This document shows positions 1-4,913 of a stretch of 32,522 bases of DNA, piece after piece. A program made the translations under genes and the position numbers. The DNA comes from a virus, in the IMG/VR virus record IMGVR_UViG_3300046167_000420, positions 1 through 32,522 of that record. One strand, written 5' to 3'. Below the pieces are notes generated by a model. That model saw only the letters and a program-made list of their open reading frames with translations, had not been told where the DNA came from and ran no database searches. Every line of letters begins with the position of its first letter. Within the stretch, counting starts at the first letter, position 1.

Positions 1-239
1 CACTAGCTAACATAGTACCGCCAGTTTTTAACCCCCTACCCCCTGTGTCAGCAATTCTACTCCTCTTTTACCTAGCCAAGATCTATCTGCACCTTGATGT
101 CACCAGCTACCTGTACCTGTGACCTGTCTATCGGCTTGTACCCAGCTCGGTCCAGTAAATCCTTGCTCGCTTCTAGCTGAACGTACTCTGACTTAGCGCC
201 CATGGCTAGCCTTCTCACCGTCCCAGCGGCTAGGGTAGC
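1..239. repeat. Terminal direct repeat, left copy (contig overlap)
   Basis: Bases 1-239 match 32284-32522 with a constant offset of 32,283. The only difference I found is A at 195 against G at 32478. That base is the third position of codon 86 of the small terminase gene (GCT against GCC, both Ala). The simplest reading is a circular or circularly permuted genome whose assembly overlaps itself. True T7-style terminal repeats are possible but would be expected to be identical and not to break inside a gene. Confidence 0.95.
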
Positions 240-452
240 ACTCAGCCCGAACTCCTCGTTCATCCTCTGCATCAGATACTGTTGCACATGTGGTAGCTTC
301 ATCGTCTTGGTTGCAGTTACTCTTCCAGACTCACCGCTACTGTATCCAGCTAACTCTGCTGCCTTAGCTATCGTACACCCGTTTGCTACAATGGTGTCAA
401 CTAACGCTGTCTGTTTCGTAGTCAGCTTTCTTGTAATCGGAACATTACTCAT
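72..452 (-). CDS. Terminase small subunit
   Basis: A 126-aa protein. Residues 11-60 read as a DNA-binding helix-turn-helix of the small-terminase type: a TTKQTALVDTIVANG helix, then TIAKAAELAGYS, followed by a helical stretch with LPHVQQYL. Residues 65-105 (LSATLAAGTVRRLAMGAKSEYVQLEA) look like the oligomerisation helices. In known phages this subunit recognises the packaging site and recruits the large subunit. It is the first gene of the leftward late operon, and the next gene downstream (98 aa, start 32214) lies across the contig joint. The start codon follows AAAGGATGG on the minus strand with rather long spacing. The large terminase is separated from it by eight small genes, which is unusual but seen in marine podoviruses. 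The product call is by motif and position. Confidence 0.75.
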   Translation of the reverse strand: MSNVPITRKLTTKQTALVDTIVANGCTIAKAAELAGYSSGESGRVTATKTMKLPHVQQYLMQRMNEEFGLSATLAAGTVRRLAMGAKSEYVQLEASKDLLDRAGYKPIDRSQVQVAGDIKVQIDLG

Positions 453-483
453 CCGTTCTTACCATCCTTTATCCTCATGCTTG

Positions 484-506
484 CCCCCCTCTCCCTCTCT
501 CCCCCC
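484..506 (-). promoter_or_regulatory. Homopurine/homopyrimidine mirror repeat upstream of small terminase
   Basis: Twenty-three uninterrupted pyrimidines on the plus strand (purines on the minus, coding strand of the late operon). Read backwards, the tract matches itself at 21 of 23 positions. Mirror-symmetric purine tracts can form triplex (H-) DNA, and in mRNA a purine tract can bind ribosomes. It ends 31 nt upstream of the small terminase start codon. Function is inferred only. Confidence 0.4.
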
Positions 507-539
507 AACAGGCACTATTTCGTCGGGCTATGTCAATAT

Positions 540-554
540 GTGACGTGGCGTCAC
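540..554. promoter_or_regulatory. Palindromic operator-like site (copy A)
   Basis: GTGACGTGGCGTCAC is a perfect inverted repeat of 6-bp arms around TGG. It directly abuts a minus-strand TTGACA (536-531), on the upstream side for the late operon. Closely related 15-mers occur at 1470-1484, 4173-4187 (reverse strand) and 4838-4852. An arrangement between two divergent operons and next to a -35 box suits a repressor or activator site. The two HTH proteins encoded at 3210-3615 are candidate ligands (inference). Confidence 0.5.
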
Positions 555-564
555 TACCTCATTT

Positions 565-614
565 AGGTATCATACTACCTCTAAAAGCTGTTGACATGCT
601 AAACATACTATAAC
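565..614. promoter_or_regulatory. Inverted repeat plus TTGACA / TATAAC promoter-like elements
   Basis: AGGTA (565-569) and TACCT (576-580) form an inverted repeat with a 6-nt spacer, flanked by TTT and AAA. TTGACA at 591-596 is a perfect -35 hexamer on the plus strand, and TATAAC at 609-614 resembles a -10. The 12-bp spacing between them is too short for a normal sigma-70 promoter. The elements may belong to an unusual or activator-dependent promoter, or be operators. The transcription start cannot be fixed from sequence alone. Confidence 0.35.
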
Positions 615-719
615 CAACATCGAGTGTAAGTATCGCTAATTCAGATACGCATTACGTCGTTCTCCTTGTCAATTCACCCAACCTCTTGCCTTGCCCTGCG
701 TGACAAGCTCCACAAAACA

Positions 720-884
720 TTCGCAACTACTTTCTATTTGTAGCTCATATCTCTGTGTGTGTGGGCTCTTCCTTGCCTAGTCCAGCCTGCGCCTGTTGGA
801 GAAAGCAGTTGCGAACGTCATGCCCCGGCAAGCCGGGATTTGTGGGCATGTCTCTGGGTCTGCATCAAGAGGGTTGGCCTCTTG
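720..884 (+). promoter_or_regulatory. Structured 5' leader of the early operon (possible cis-RNA)
   Basis: Three secondary-structure elements lie in series upstream of the first early gene. (1) TTCGCAACTACTTTC at 720-734 is complementary to GAAAGCAGTTGCGAA at 801-815 at 14 of 15 positions, extended by one more pair (735/800), enclosing about 64 nt. (2) CATGCCC at 819-825 pairs with GGGCATG at 844-850, with an inner CCCGG/CCGGG alternative (824-828/833-837). (3) CAAGAGG at 866-872 pairs with CCTCTTG at 878-884 around a 5-nt loop. The ribosome-binding site AGGAG (891-895) follows within 10 nt. No T-tract follows hairpin 3, so it is not a plain terminator. It could be a regulatory leader, an RNA-stability element or a small RNA. 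No known riboswitch class was recognised. Confidence 0.45.
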
Positions 885-903
885 ACTAACAGGAGAACTA
901 GAA

Positions 904-1320
904 ATGACTAAGGTATCTAAATTAGCTCAACTTAAACTAGAAGTTATCAACTATCATACTACAGATAAGCCATCAGCTGACGGCCCAATCATCAACGATA
1001 AATTCCTCATCGGCTTAGGACGTGATGCTTGCTACACATCCAACAACAGCCTCACCTTCAAGAAGAAACAGATTGCTGATTCACTCGCTGAATACGACAT
1101 CGCTGTAGATGAGAAGAATACATACGCTATGGAGCGGACAGAACGCTGGATCAACACGCTCCTCCCTGAGCTTGAAGAGCTTCAAGTCCGTCACAACGCA
1201 GACTGTGAAGTCTTCGCTGCACTGACAGGCGGTGAGGTCTGGACTCCAAACAAGCGCCCCGCACCTAACAAAGCTGCCAAGCCAGCTAACTTCAGCAAGC
1301 TCAGAGAGCAGGTGGCGTAA
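904..1320 (+). CDS. Hypothetical early protein (138 aa)
   Basis: First gene of the rightward operon, preceded by AGGAG with 8-nt spacing and by the structured leader. The protein is soluble and mixed alpha/beta in look. A helical stretch at about residues 74-100 (YAMERTERWINTLLPELEEL) is followed by VRHNADCEVFAALTGGEVW. The C-terminal 25 residues are rich in Pro, Lys and Ala. I recognise no family. As the leading early gene with an elaborate leader it may be strongly expressed, perhaps in host take-over, but this is inference. The stop codon lies inside a GGTGGCGTAAGTCACC inverted repeat (1311-1326), a loose relative of the operator-like palindromes. Confidence 0.75.
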   Translation: MTKVSKLAQLKLEVINYHTTDKPSADGPIINDKFLIGLGRDACYTSNNSLTFKKKQIADSLAEYDIAVDEKNTYAMERTERWINTLLPELEELQVRHNADCEVFAALTGGEVWTPNKRPAPNKAAKPANFSKLREQVA

Positions 1321-1324
1321 GTCA

Positions 1325-1373
1325 CCCCCTGAGGGGAGCTTAGGCTCCTCTCAACTCTATCAACTCTATCAAC
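1325..1373 (+). promoter_or_regulatory. Alternative hairpins and a 9-bp tandem repeat before a tiny ORF
   Basis: GAGGGGAGC (1331-1339) pairs with GCTCCTCTC (1344-1352) around TTAG, a 9-bp stem with one G-U pair. A competing small hairpin, CCCC (1326-1329) with GGGG (1333-1336), uses the same G run, so the two are mutually exclusive. AACTCTATC is repeated in tandem at 1353-1361 and 1362-1370. No U-run follows, so this looks more like a translational or processing element than a terminator. Confidence 0.35.
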
Positions 1374-1386
1374 AAGGAGAGACCCA

Positions 1387-1473
1387 ATGGGTGATCGTGA
1401 AGACAAGCTAATCTTTGGACTATACATCGTAGTTCTTTTCGTAGTCACGCTCGGCATAGTATTCATGCCGTGA
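1387..1473 (+). CDS. Very small single-pass membrane protein (28 aa)
   Basis: ATG at 1387 follows AAGGAGA at good spacing. The 28-residue product has a charged N-terminus (MGDREDK) followed by one hydrophobic segment, residues about 8-27 (LIFGLYIVVLFVVTLGIVFM), long enough to span the inner membrane. It sits between the first early gene and the 64-aa gene on the same strand. Its stop codon is embedded in operator-like copy B. The strong ribosome-binding site and the clean membrane segment support a real gene. Function is unknown; small early phage membrane peptides often interfere with host functions or superinfection, but nothing here shows that. Confidence 0.65.
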   Translation: MGDREDKLIFGLYIVVLFVVTLGIVFMP

Positions 1474-1484
1474 CGTGGCGTAAC
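1470..1484. promoter_or_regulatory. Palindromic operator-like site (copy B)
   Basis: GTGACGTGGCGTAAC differs from copy A (540-554) at one base in 15. It overlaps the stop codon of the 28-aa ORF and lies upstream of a TATAAT (1531-1536). A GGGGG/CCCCC hairpin follows at 1488-1505. The position suggests control of an internal early promoter. Confidence 0.45.
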
Positions 1485-1510
1485 CTTGGGGGTTTTGCCA
1501 CCCCCACACC

Positions 1511-1536
1511 TTACAAAAAGCGTCCCGCCATATAAT
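1511..1536 (+). promoter_or_regulatory. Candidate internal early promoter (TATAAT)
   Basis: A perfect -10 hexamer TATAAT lies at 1531-1536 in an otherwise AT-rich 60-bp gap before the 64-aa gene. The upstream TTACAA (1511-1516) is only 14 bp away, so the -35 is weak or absent. The nearby operator-like copy B would allow regulation. This is a prediction from hexamers only. Confidence 0.35.
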
Positions 1537-1578
1537 GTAATGGTTAAAGTTTAAATAAACTTCTGAAGGAGAACATGA

Positions 1579-1773
1579 ATGGAAATTGCTGCGCACCGCG
1601 TCAATAACATCAGGGTTAAAGAAACAATCCATGCCACATTTGTTGTCAAAGACATCAGCTTATTTGATGGCAACGGCAATGAATTAAAAATCAAACTGTT
1701 CGGTGAGAACCGGACAGCACTCAACTTTATTTACGAAGACATACTTGATGCAAGGGAGAACGAGTTATGCTAG
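1579..1773 (+). CDS. Hypothetical early protein (64 aa)
   Basis: A 64-aa product with an alternating hydrophobic/polar beta pattern (HATFVVKDISLFDG, ELKIKLFGENRTALNFIYED), suggestive of a small beta-rich domain. The start ATG is eight bases after GGAG. A closer ATG at 1575 would give only a 10-residue peptide and is rejected. The last seven bases overlap the start of the DUF932 gene, implying translational coupling. No family was recognised. The coupling and shared operon suggest a role linked to the DUF932 protein. Confidence 0.7.
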   Translation: MEIAAHRVNNIRVKETIHATFVVKDISLFDGNGNELKIKLFGENRTALNFIYEDILDARENELC

Positions 1774-2615
1774 ACTTTCAAACCAACAGCTACAACTTTC
1801 CAGTTGAAGAGCAGCCTGTCTTTACTCAAGACGGTGAATTAATTCCAGATCATAAGTGTATCGTGCGCACTGACACAGGCAAAACGCTTGGCTTGCACGG
1901 CAGTAGATACAAGATGATACCACATGAAGATGTGGTTGAATCAATCGTTGACGGGGTTAAAGCAAGCAATCTTACCAGTGACTATGAGATCAGCGTTAAC
2001 GTAGCTGAAGATGGCCGTAAGCTAAGAGGTGAGATAATCTTTCCTGATCTAGTGCAAGAGCCAGTAGTCGGTGACTACACACAGTTCCGCGTCAGCTTCT
2101 TTAATAGCTACGATGGATCATGGCCCTTCTCTCAGCAAGCCAATGGTCTCAGATTATTTTGCTTGAACGGATGCACCACACCAGATGCTATTGCACGATC
2201 ACGCTTCAAGCACACAGCATCAGTCAACGTGGATGGCAGCGCAGCTAAGATTATAGGTGGCGCTGAACACTTCATGAGCCGCAGTAAAGAATGGCAGTCA
2301 TGGATGCAGACACGATTGAACAACGATCAAGTCGAGCAGTTCTTTCGCTCAACCATATGCAAGGTAGTTACTAAACAAAAACAAATGGTTAAGACTAACG
2401 AGAAGCAACTTGAGAATCTTATCTCTGGTTGGGATCGTGAGAAAGCAGATCTTGGTCGAAACAAATGGGCATTGTACAATTGCCTGACTCATTGGGCCAC
2501 GCATACTGATGACCTCAAGTCACCAGAGGTAGCTCGATACAATCGAGAGATCGCAATCAGCAATGCAATGAATCATCAACTGTTCACTTCGATGGTAGGT
2601 GAGAACGTAATCTAA
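1767..2615 (+). CDS. DUF932 domain protein
   Basis: A 282-aa protein with hallmarks of the DUF932 / phage-plasmid-like protein family. The N-terminal segment has LGLHGSRYKMIPHEDVVESI (residues about 42-61), followed by a mid region on an altered GRKLRGEIIFPDL strand and SFFNSYDGSW. Then come the FCLNGCT motif and RFKHT (about residues 131-151) and a helical C-terminal half. Family members are common in phages and plasmids. Their biochemical role is unsettled; some are annotated as DUF945 or anti-restriction-neighbourhood proteins. Length is close to the family norm. It overlaps the preceding gene by 7 nt, and a new AAGGAGAACGAA ribosome-binding site follows it for the next ORF. Confidence 0.75.
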   Translation: MLDFQTNSYNFPVEEQPVFTQDGELIPDHKCIVRTDTGKTLGLHGSRYKMIPHEDVVESIVDGVKASNLTSDYEISVNVAEDGRKLRGEIIFPDLVQEPVVGDYTQFRVSFFNSYDGSWPFSQQANGLRLFCLNGCTTPDAIARSRFKHTASVNVDGSAAKIIGGAEHFMSRSKEWQSWMQTRLNNDQVEQFFRSTICKVVTKQKQMVKTNEKQLENLISGWDREKADLGRNKWALYNCLTHWATHTDDLKSPEVARYNREIAISNAMNHQLFTSMVGENVI

Positions 2616-2625
2616 GGAGAACGAA

Positions 2626-2802
2626 ATGAATGAGCATAGACAAAAGCTATTTAGAAATCTTTACGATGCTGTCAATGATATGTTCAATACTTGGGACAAC
2701 ATAGAAGATATTTATGTCTCAGACTTAATGGCAATAAGAAAAGCTCAAATGAAACTATGGCGTGAGTTTAAAGAAGAATGGCAGAAAGAAGGAGAAAAAT
2801 AA
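2626..2802 (+). CDS. Small acidic/helical hypothetical protein (58 aa)
   Basis: ATG at 2626 follows TAAGGAGAACGAA, nearly the same initiation cassette used by several genes of this operon. The protein is strongly helical and charged: MNEHRQKLFRNLYDAV, then MFNTWDNIEDIYVSDL, and a Lys/Glu-rich C-terminus ending KEEWQKEGEK. The stop codon TAATG shares a base with the next start at 2802. No family was recognised. Confidence 0.7.
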   Translation: MNEHRQKLFRNLYDAVNDMFNTWDNIEDIYVSDLMAIRKAQMKLWREFKEEWQKEGEK

Positions 2803-3005
2803 TGCGCATGTCACGACAACACTACGAATTTTTAGCTGATAAACTTGGGCCACTTGTACCGTGGCCCACCCACCTTCATAGTATTGCGGATGAACTCGAG
2901 GCAACTAACCCAAAGTTTAATCGCGATAAGTTTATCAAACGTGGAACAGAAGCATGGGAAAAGAACTATGCTTCACCAGTTATAGACGATGAGGTGCCGT
3001 ACTAA
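2802..3005 (+). CDS. Hypothetical protein (67 aa)
   Basis: The frame is open from an ATG at 2778, but I choose the ATG at 2802. It is preceded by AAGGAGAAAAAT and couples to the upstream stop (TAATG), while 2778 lies inside the upstream coding end without a ribosome-binding site. The product begins MRMSRQHYEFLADKLGPLVP and continues with HSIADELEATNPKFNRDKF. That pattern (helix, LGPLVPWP, helix, FxRDKFxxR) resembles short phage proteins often found near replication genes. No function is assigned. The stop overlaps the next ATG at 3005. Confidence 0.7.
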   Translation: MRMSRQHYEFLADKLGPLVPWPTHLHSIADELEATNPKFNRDKFIKRGTEAWEKNYASPVIDDEVPY

Positions 3006-3190
3006 TGAAAGTATTAAGAACAACAGTAGCATGTAAAGAATGCACGGGAGATGGGTTCATCGAGGTTGAGAGTATGCCAATGAGAACCTCATACAATGAT
3101 GCACCTGAACCATATTGTGAGTCAGAACCTTGTGAAAATTGTAATGGCTCTGGTGAAATACAAATGGATGATGTTGACTTTGAGGATTAA
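3005..3190 (+). CDS. Small DnaJ-like zinc-knuckle protein
   Basis: A 61-aa protein with two CxxCxGxG-type units: CKECTGDGF (Cys10, Cys13) and CENCNGSGE (Cys43, Cys46), plus Cys38. This is the arrangement of the DnaJ central zinc domain reduced to one zinc site. The protein ends in an acidic tail (DDVDFED). Known roles of such domains include protein-protein contact and chaperone-like disulfide chemistry, and small free-standing versions are common in phages. The start overlaps the upstream stop (TAATG). Zinc binding is a fair inference from the four cysteines; its biological job is unknown. Confidence 0.7.
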   Translation: MKVLRTTVACKECTGDGFIEVESMPMRTSYNDAPEPYCESEPCENCNGSGEIQMDDVDFED

Positions 3191-3209
3191 CATACTGCAT
3201 TAGTGCAAT

Positions 3210-3494
3210 ATGAAATCGTATCTTCAAATATTAAATAAACAAGCTAAGGATGCTAACGTGTCCTTGCTTAGAGCGTTTAGTCGGGCAATGATTCCGACTT
3301 CAACATACTACAGAACAATCAAAGGCACGACTGAGATACGGTATGATACTGCGTTAAAGGTACACCATGCCATCGAACAAGTTCGTCAGATACAACAAGC
3401 CGTTGAAGATACCGAAAGACTACGGTCCAATGGTAAGCCAGTTAATAGACGCTCGATCAAAGCGAAAGTTAAGTCAAGAAGAACTAGCACATAA
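3210..3494 (+). CDS. HTH regulator, Cro/CI-like (94 aa)
   Basis: The N-terminal half has a helix-turn-helix pattern. LQILNKQAKDANVSLLRAFS is followed by IPTSTYYRTIKGTTEIRYDT (residues about 28-47) and ALKVHHAIEQ, resembling phage Cro/CI-like proteins. The C-terminal 40 residues are basic and low in structure (NRRSIKAKVKSRRTST). There is no strong ribosome-binding site; the start codon follows a TGCATTAGTGCA inverted repeat (3195-3206). Its last 128 bases overlap, in another frame, the start of the next HTH gene. A regulator of the early/late switch is a natural inference. Confidence 0.65.
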   Translation: MKSYLQILNKQAKDANVSLLRAFSRAMIPTSTYYRTIKGTTEIRYDTALKVHHAIEQVRQIQQAVEDTERLRSNGKPVNRRSIKAKVKSRRTST

Positions 3495-3615
3495 AATAGG
3501 ATGCACATCCTCATTGATTCACAAGTGGGAAACACACAAACGAATACCTTCTGGGTTTATGTTAATGTGCTGGCTGGATGCTTTAAGCTATGACATCACG
3601 GTCACAGAAAGGTAA
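3367..3615 (+). CDS. XRE-family HTH regulator (82 aa)
   Basis: Clear XRE motif: MVSQLIDARSKRKLSQEELA (residues 22-41), then HKIGCTSSLIHKWETHKRIP, placing the recognition helix at about residues 46-55. ATG at 3367 follows AAAGG. A later ATG at 3430 is possible but would cut helix 1. The gene starts inside the preceding HTH gene in the +1 frame (128-bp overlap, or 65 bp with the later start), and its end overlaps the following gene by 26 bp. XRE proteins of this size usually bind short palindromes as dimers. The GTGACGTGGCGTCAC family in this operon is a plausible target (inference). Confidence 0.8.
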   Translation: MPSNKFVRYNKPLKIPKDYGPMVSQLIDARSKRKLSQEELAHKIGCTSSLIHKWETHKRIPSGFMLMCWLDALSYDITVTER

Positions 3616-3865
3616 AGCACACATCTGTGCAAGCTGCAAAATAGCGACTCACTTCTATGTTGCTATACTCAAGACACACAGCGGACGCTCAACAGAAAAG
3701 CACTGGTTCATTTGCATGAGCTGTTACGTTAACGACAAATGGCAAGAACCAACGTCGAAAACAAAACCAAACAAAAAGATAATTAAAAAACCTAGCGTCA
3801 AGCTAAAGGCTGGCGCGTGGGAAGACAGCATCCAAGCAAACGTAAAGCCATCAACCGATTGGTAA
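3590..3865 (+). CDS. Small zinc-ribbon protein (91 aa)
   Basis: Two CxxC pairs, CASC (Cys13/Cys16) and CMSC (Cys42/Cys45), separated by 25 residues, form a zinc-ribbon pattern. A Lys-rich tail follows (KTKPNKKIIKKPSVKLKAG). Such proteins bind nucleic acid or proteins; no specific family was recognised. The start overlaps the end of the XRE gene by 26 bp and has no obvious separate ribosome-binding site, so translation is probably coupled. The stop is 10 nt before the resolvase gene. Confidence 0.65.
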   Translation: MTSRSQKGKAHICASCKIATHFYVAILKTHSGRSTEKHWFICMSCYVNDKWQEPTSKTKPNKKIIKKPSVKLKAGAWEDSIQANVKPSTDW

Positions 3866-3875
3866 GGAGATTGAC

Positions 3876-4346
3876 ATGCTCATCTATGGAATCGACCCCG
3901 GATTTACAGGAGCAGTCAGCATATATGACACAGAACTAGACAGCTTAATCATTCATGATATTCCTGTAGTTAAATCTCCAAAAGGCAAGACGCTTATCAA
4001 CTTGCCTGAGTTACTTTCAATCTTAAACAACACAGAAAACCAACCATCCCTGGCAGCCATTGAGCTTGTAAATGCTATGCCTAATCAAGGTGTTAGCAGT
4101 ACATTCAGGTTTGGTCAGGGCTTTGGTCAACTGCAAATGGGGATCGTGGCATCAAAGCTACCCATAGAATATGTGACGCCACGTCAGTGGAAGAAATACT
4201 TTGACCTTACGAGAGACAAAGGTGAGAGTAGAAGACTAGCGAAGCTCTGCTTCCCTAACCATGCACACTATTTCAAACGAGTCAAAGATGATGGCCGAGC
4301 AGAAGCCGCACTCATTGGATTGTATGCAAAAGAAAACTTAATCTAA
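3876..4346 (+). CDS. RuvC-like Holliday junction resolvase
   Basis: A 156-aa protein of RuvC size and fold signature. IYGIDPGFTGAVS carries the first acidic residue (Asp7), AAIELVNAMPNQG the second (Glu63), and the C-terminal KDDGRAEAALIGLYA the last acidic cluster (Asp138/Asp139). The VTPRQWKKYF motif (residues 100-109) is typical of phage RuvC-like nucleases. The enzyme resolves four-way or branched DNA, needed here before packaging of recombination-generated concatemers. ATG follows AAGGAGATTGAC. It sits in the same operon as the YqaJ exonuclease, ERF and SSB-like genes. An operator-like 15-mer lies within its coding sequence at 4173-4187. Confidence 0.85.
   Translation: MLIYGIDPGFTGAVSIYDTELDSLIIHDIPVVKSPKGKTLINLPELLSILNNTENQPSLAAIELVNAMPNQGVSSTFRFGQGFGQLQMGIVASKLPIEYVTPRQWKKYFDLTRDKGESRRLAKLCFPNHAHYFKRVKDDGRAEAALIGLYAKENLI
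4173..4187 (-). promoter_or_regulatory. Operator-like 15-mer inside the resolvase gene (copy D)
   Basis: On the minus strand the sequence is CTGACGTGGCGTCAC, 14 of 15 identical to copy A. It encodes part of the conserved VTPRQW motif, so coding constraint may explain it in part. It could still serve as an auxiliary site, as in DNA looping. Confidence 0.25.
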
Positions 4347-4356
4347 GGAGAACAAC

Positions 4357-4578
4357 ATGACTGTTACACATACACAGACAAATGAAATCAAAGCATATCT
4401 GAAAAAGGGTTATCGCATTACACCAATAGATGCGCTCCAAGCATTTGGTTGCTTTCGATTAGCGGCACGAATCAAAGAAATTAGAGATGAAGGTATGCAG
4501 GTTGAAAAGGTAATGGTTGAAACAGTTAACGGCGCTCGTGTAGCGCAGTATTACTGCCCATCAAAGGTGCGCACATGA
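4357..4578 (+). CDS. Small HTH-domain protein (HTH_39-like, 73 aa)
   Basis: The core RITPIDALQAFGCFRLAARI (residues 20-39) followed by KEIRDEGMQVEKVMVE matches the short winged-HTH pattern remembered for Pfam HTH_39. There, I/L-TP-x-D/E-A and FRLAARIxELR are conserved. Such proteins are frequent in phages and probably bind DNA. ATG follows AAGGAGAACAAC, an initiation cassette identical to those at 4914 and 5696. The stop overlaps the next start (ATGA). Confidence 0.75.
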   Translation: MTVTHTQTNEIKAYLKKGYRITPIDALQAFGCFRLAARIKEIRDEGMQVEKVMVETVNGARVAQYYCPSKVRT

Positions 4579-4841
4579 CATACAAAACAACCAAGCTTAG
4601 TGATGCAGCACGTCCTTCTGTATGGGACGCACATGTCTCAAAGGCAGCAAGCTCTCCGGTTATGGCCCGTGAGTACAAGAAGTCTGGCTATGTCTTAGAC
4701 AGCGACAAGATTATGGCGCAGCGTATTCGCAATGGTGAAGCTATCGGTGAGCCATACCTCAAAGGTGAAACTAAGAAGCGCCTCAAGAAATTCCAGAACT
4801 TATCAGAAGAGCACTTCGAAAAGTATGGAAAGTACGAATGA
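4575..4841 (+). CDS. Hypothetical protein (88 aa)
   Basis: An 88-aa charged protein starting at an ATG that overlaps the previous stop by four bases. Features are a Ser/Ala-rich segment near residue 25 and a basic helical C-terminus (GETKKRLKKFQNLSEEHFEK). No family was recognised. The stop codon lies within the palindromic element at 4838-4852, upstream of the exonuclease gene. Confidence 0.65.
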   Translation: MTYKTTKLSDAARPSVWDAHVSKAASSPVMAREYKKSGYVLDSDKIMAQRIRNGEAIGEPYLKGETKKRLKKFQNLSEEHFEKYGKYE

Positions 4842-4886
4842 CGTAACGTCACTTCGTATTGCCTAAGCTGCACATAAGCAGTAGGC
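4838..4886 (+). promoter_or_regulatory. Palindrome (copy C) and hairpin upstream of the recombination genes
   Basis: ATGACGTAACGTCAC at 4838-4852 contains TGACGT-A-ACGTCA, a perfect inverted repeat. It is extended outward by TACGAA/TTCGTA arms with one bulged base. It matches copy A at 12 of 15 positions. Immediately downstream, GCCTA..CTGC (4861-4871) pairs with GCAGTAGGC (4878-4886) around ACATAA, with a 2-nt bulge. Together they occupy most of the 72-bp gap before the YqaJ-type gene. An operator plus leader hairpin controlling the recombination cassette is the likely reading. Confidence 0.45.
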
Positions 4887-4913
4887 TAATAACTGATAAC
4901 AAAGGAGAACAAC

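Larger units (their letters stand above)
453..903. other. Divergent intergenic control region (no gene)
   Basis: These 451 bases lie between the divergent start codons of the small terminase gene and the first rightward gene. I found no convincing ORF on either strand. It contains, from left to right, a 23-nt homopyrimidine mirror repeat (484-506), a minus-strand TTGACA (536-531), a perfect palindrome (540-554), an inverted repeat (565-580), a plus-strand TTGACA (591-596) with TATAAC at 609-614, and a structured leader (720-884). Promoters for both operons should be here, but neither TTGACA has a good -10 at 16-18 bp, so the exact promoters are unresolved. This is also a reasonable place for a packaging site or replication origin, though nothing proves it. 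Confidence 0.75.

Noticed and set aside
202-543. A 113-aa plus-strand ORF across the small terminase gene
   Set aside because: It is antisense to a well-supported HTH protein, Cys/Pro/Ser-rich at random, runs through the homopyrimidine tract, and has no ribosome-binding site.
591-614. A standard sigma-70 promoter TTGACA...TATAAC
   Set aside because: The spacing is 12 bp, far below the usual 16-18 bp, so I list the elements but do not call a promoter with confidence.
3210-3615. Lysogeny module
   Set aside because: Two HTH regulators are present, but no integrase, excisionase or attachment site was found in the full circle, so a classic temperate lifestyle is not supported.
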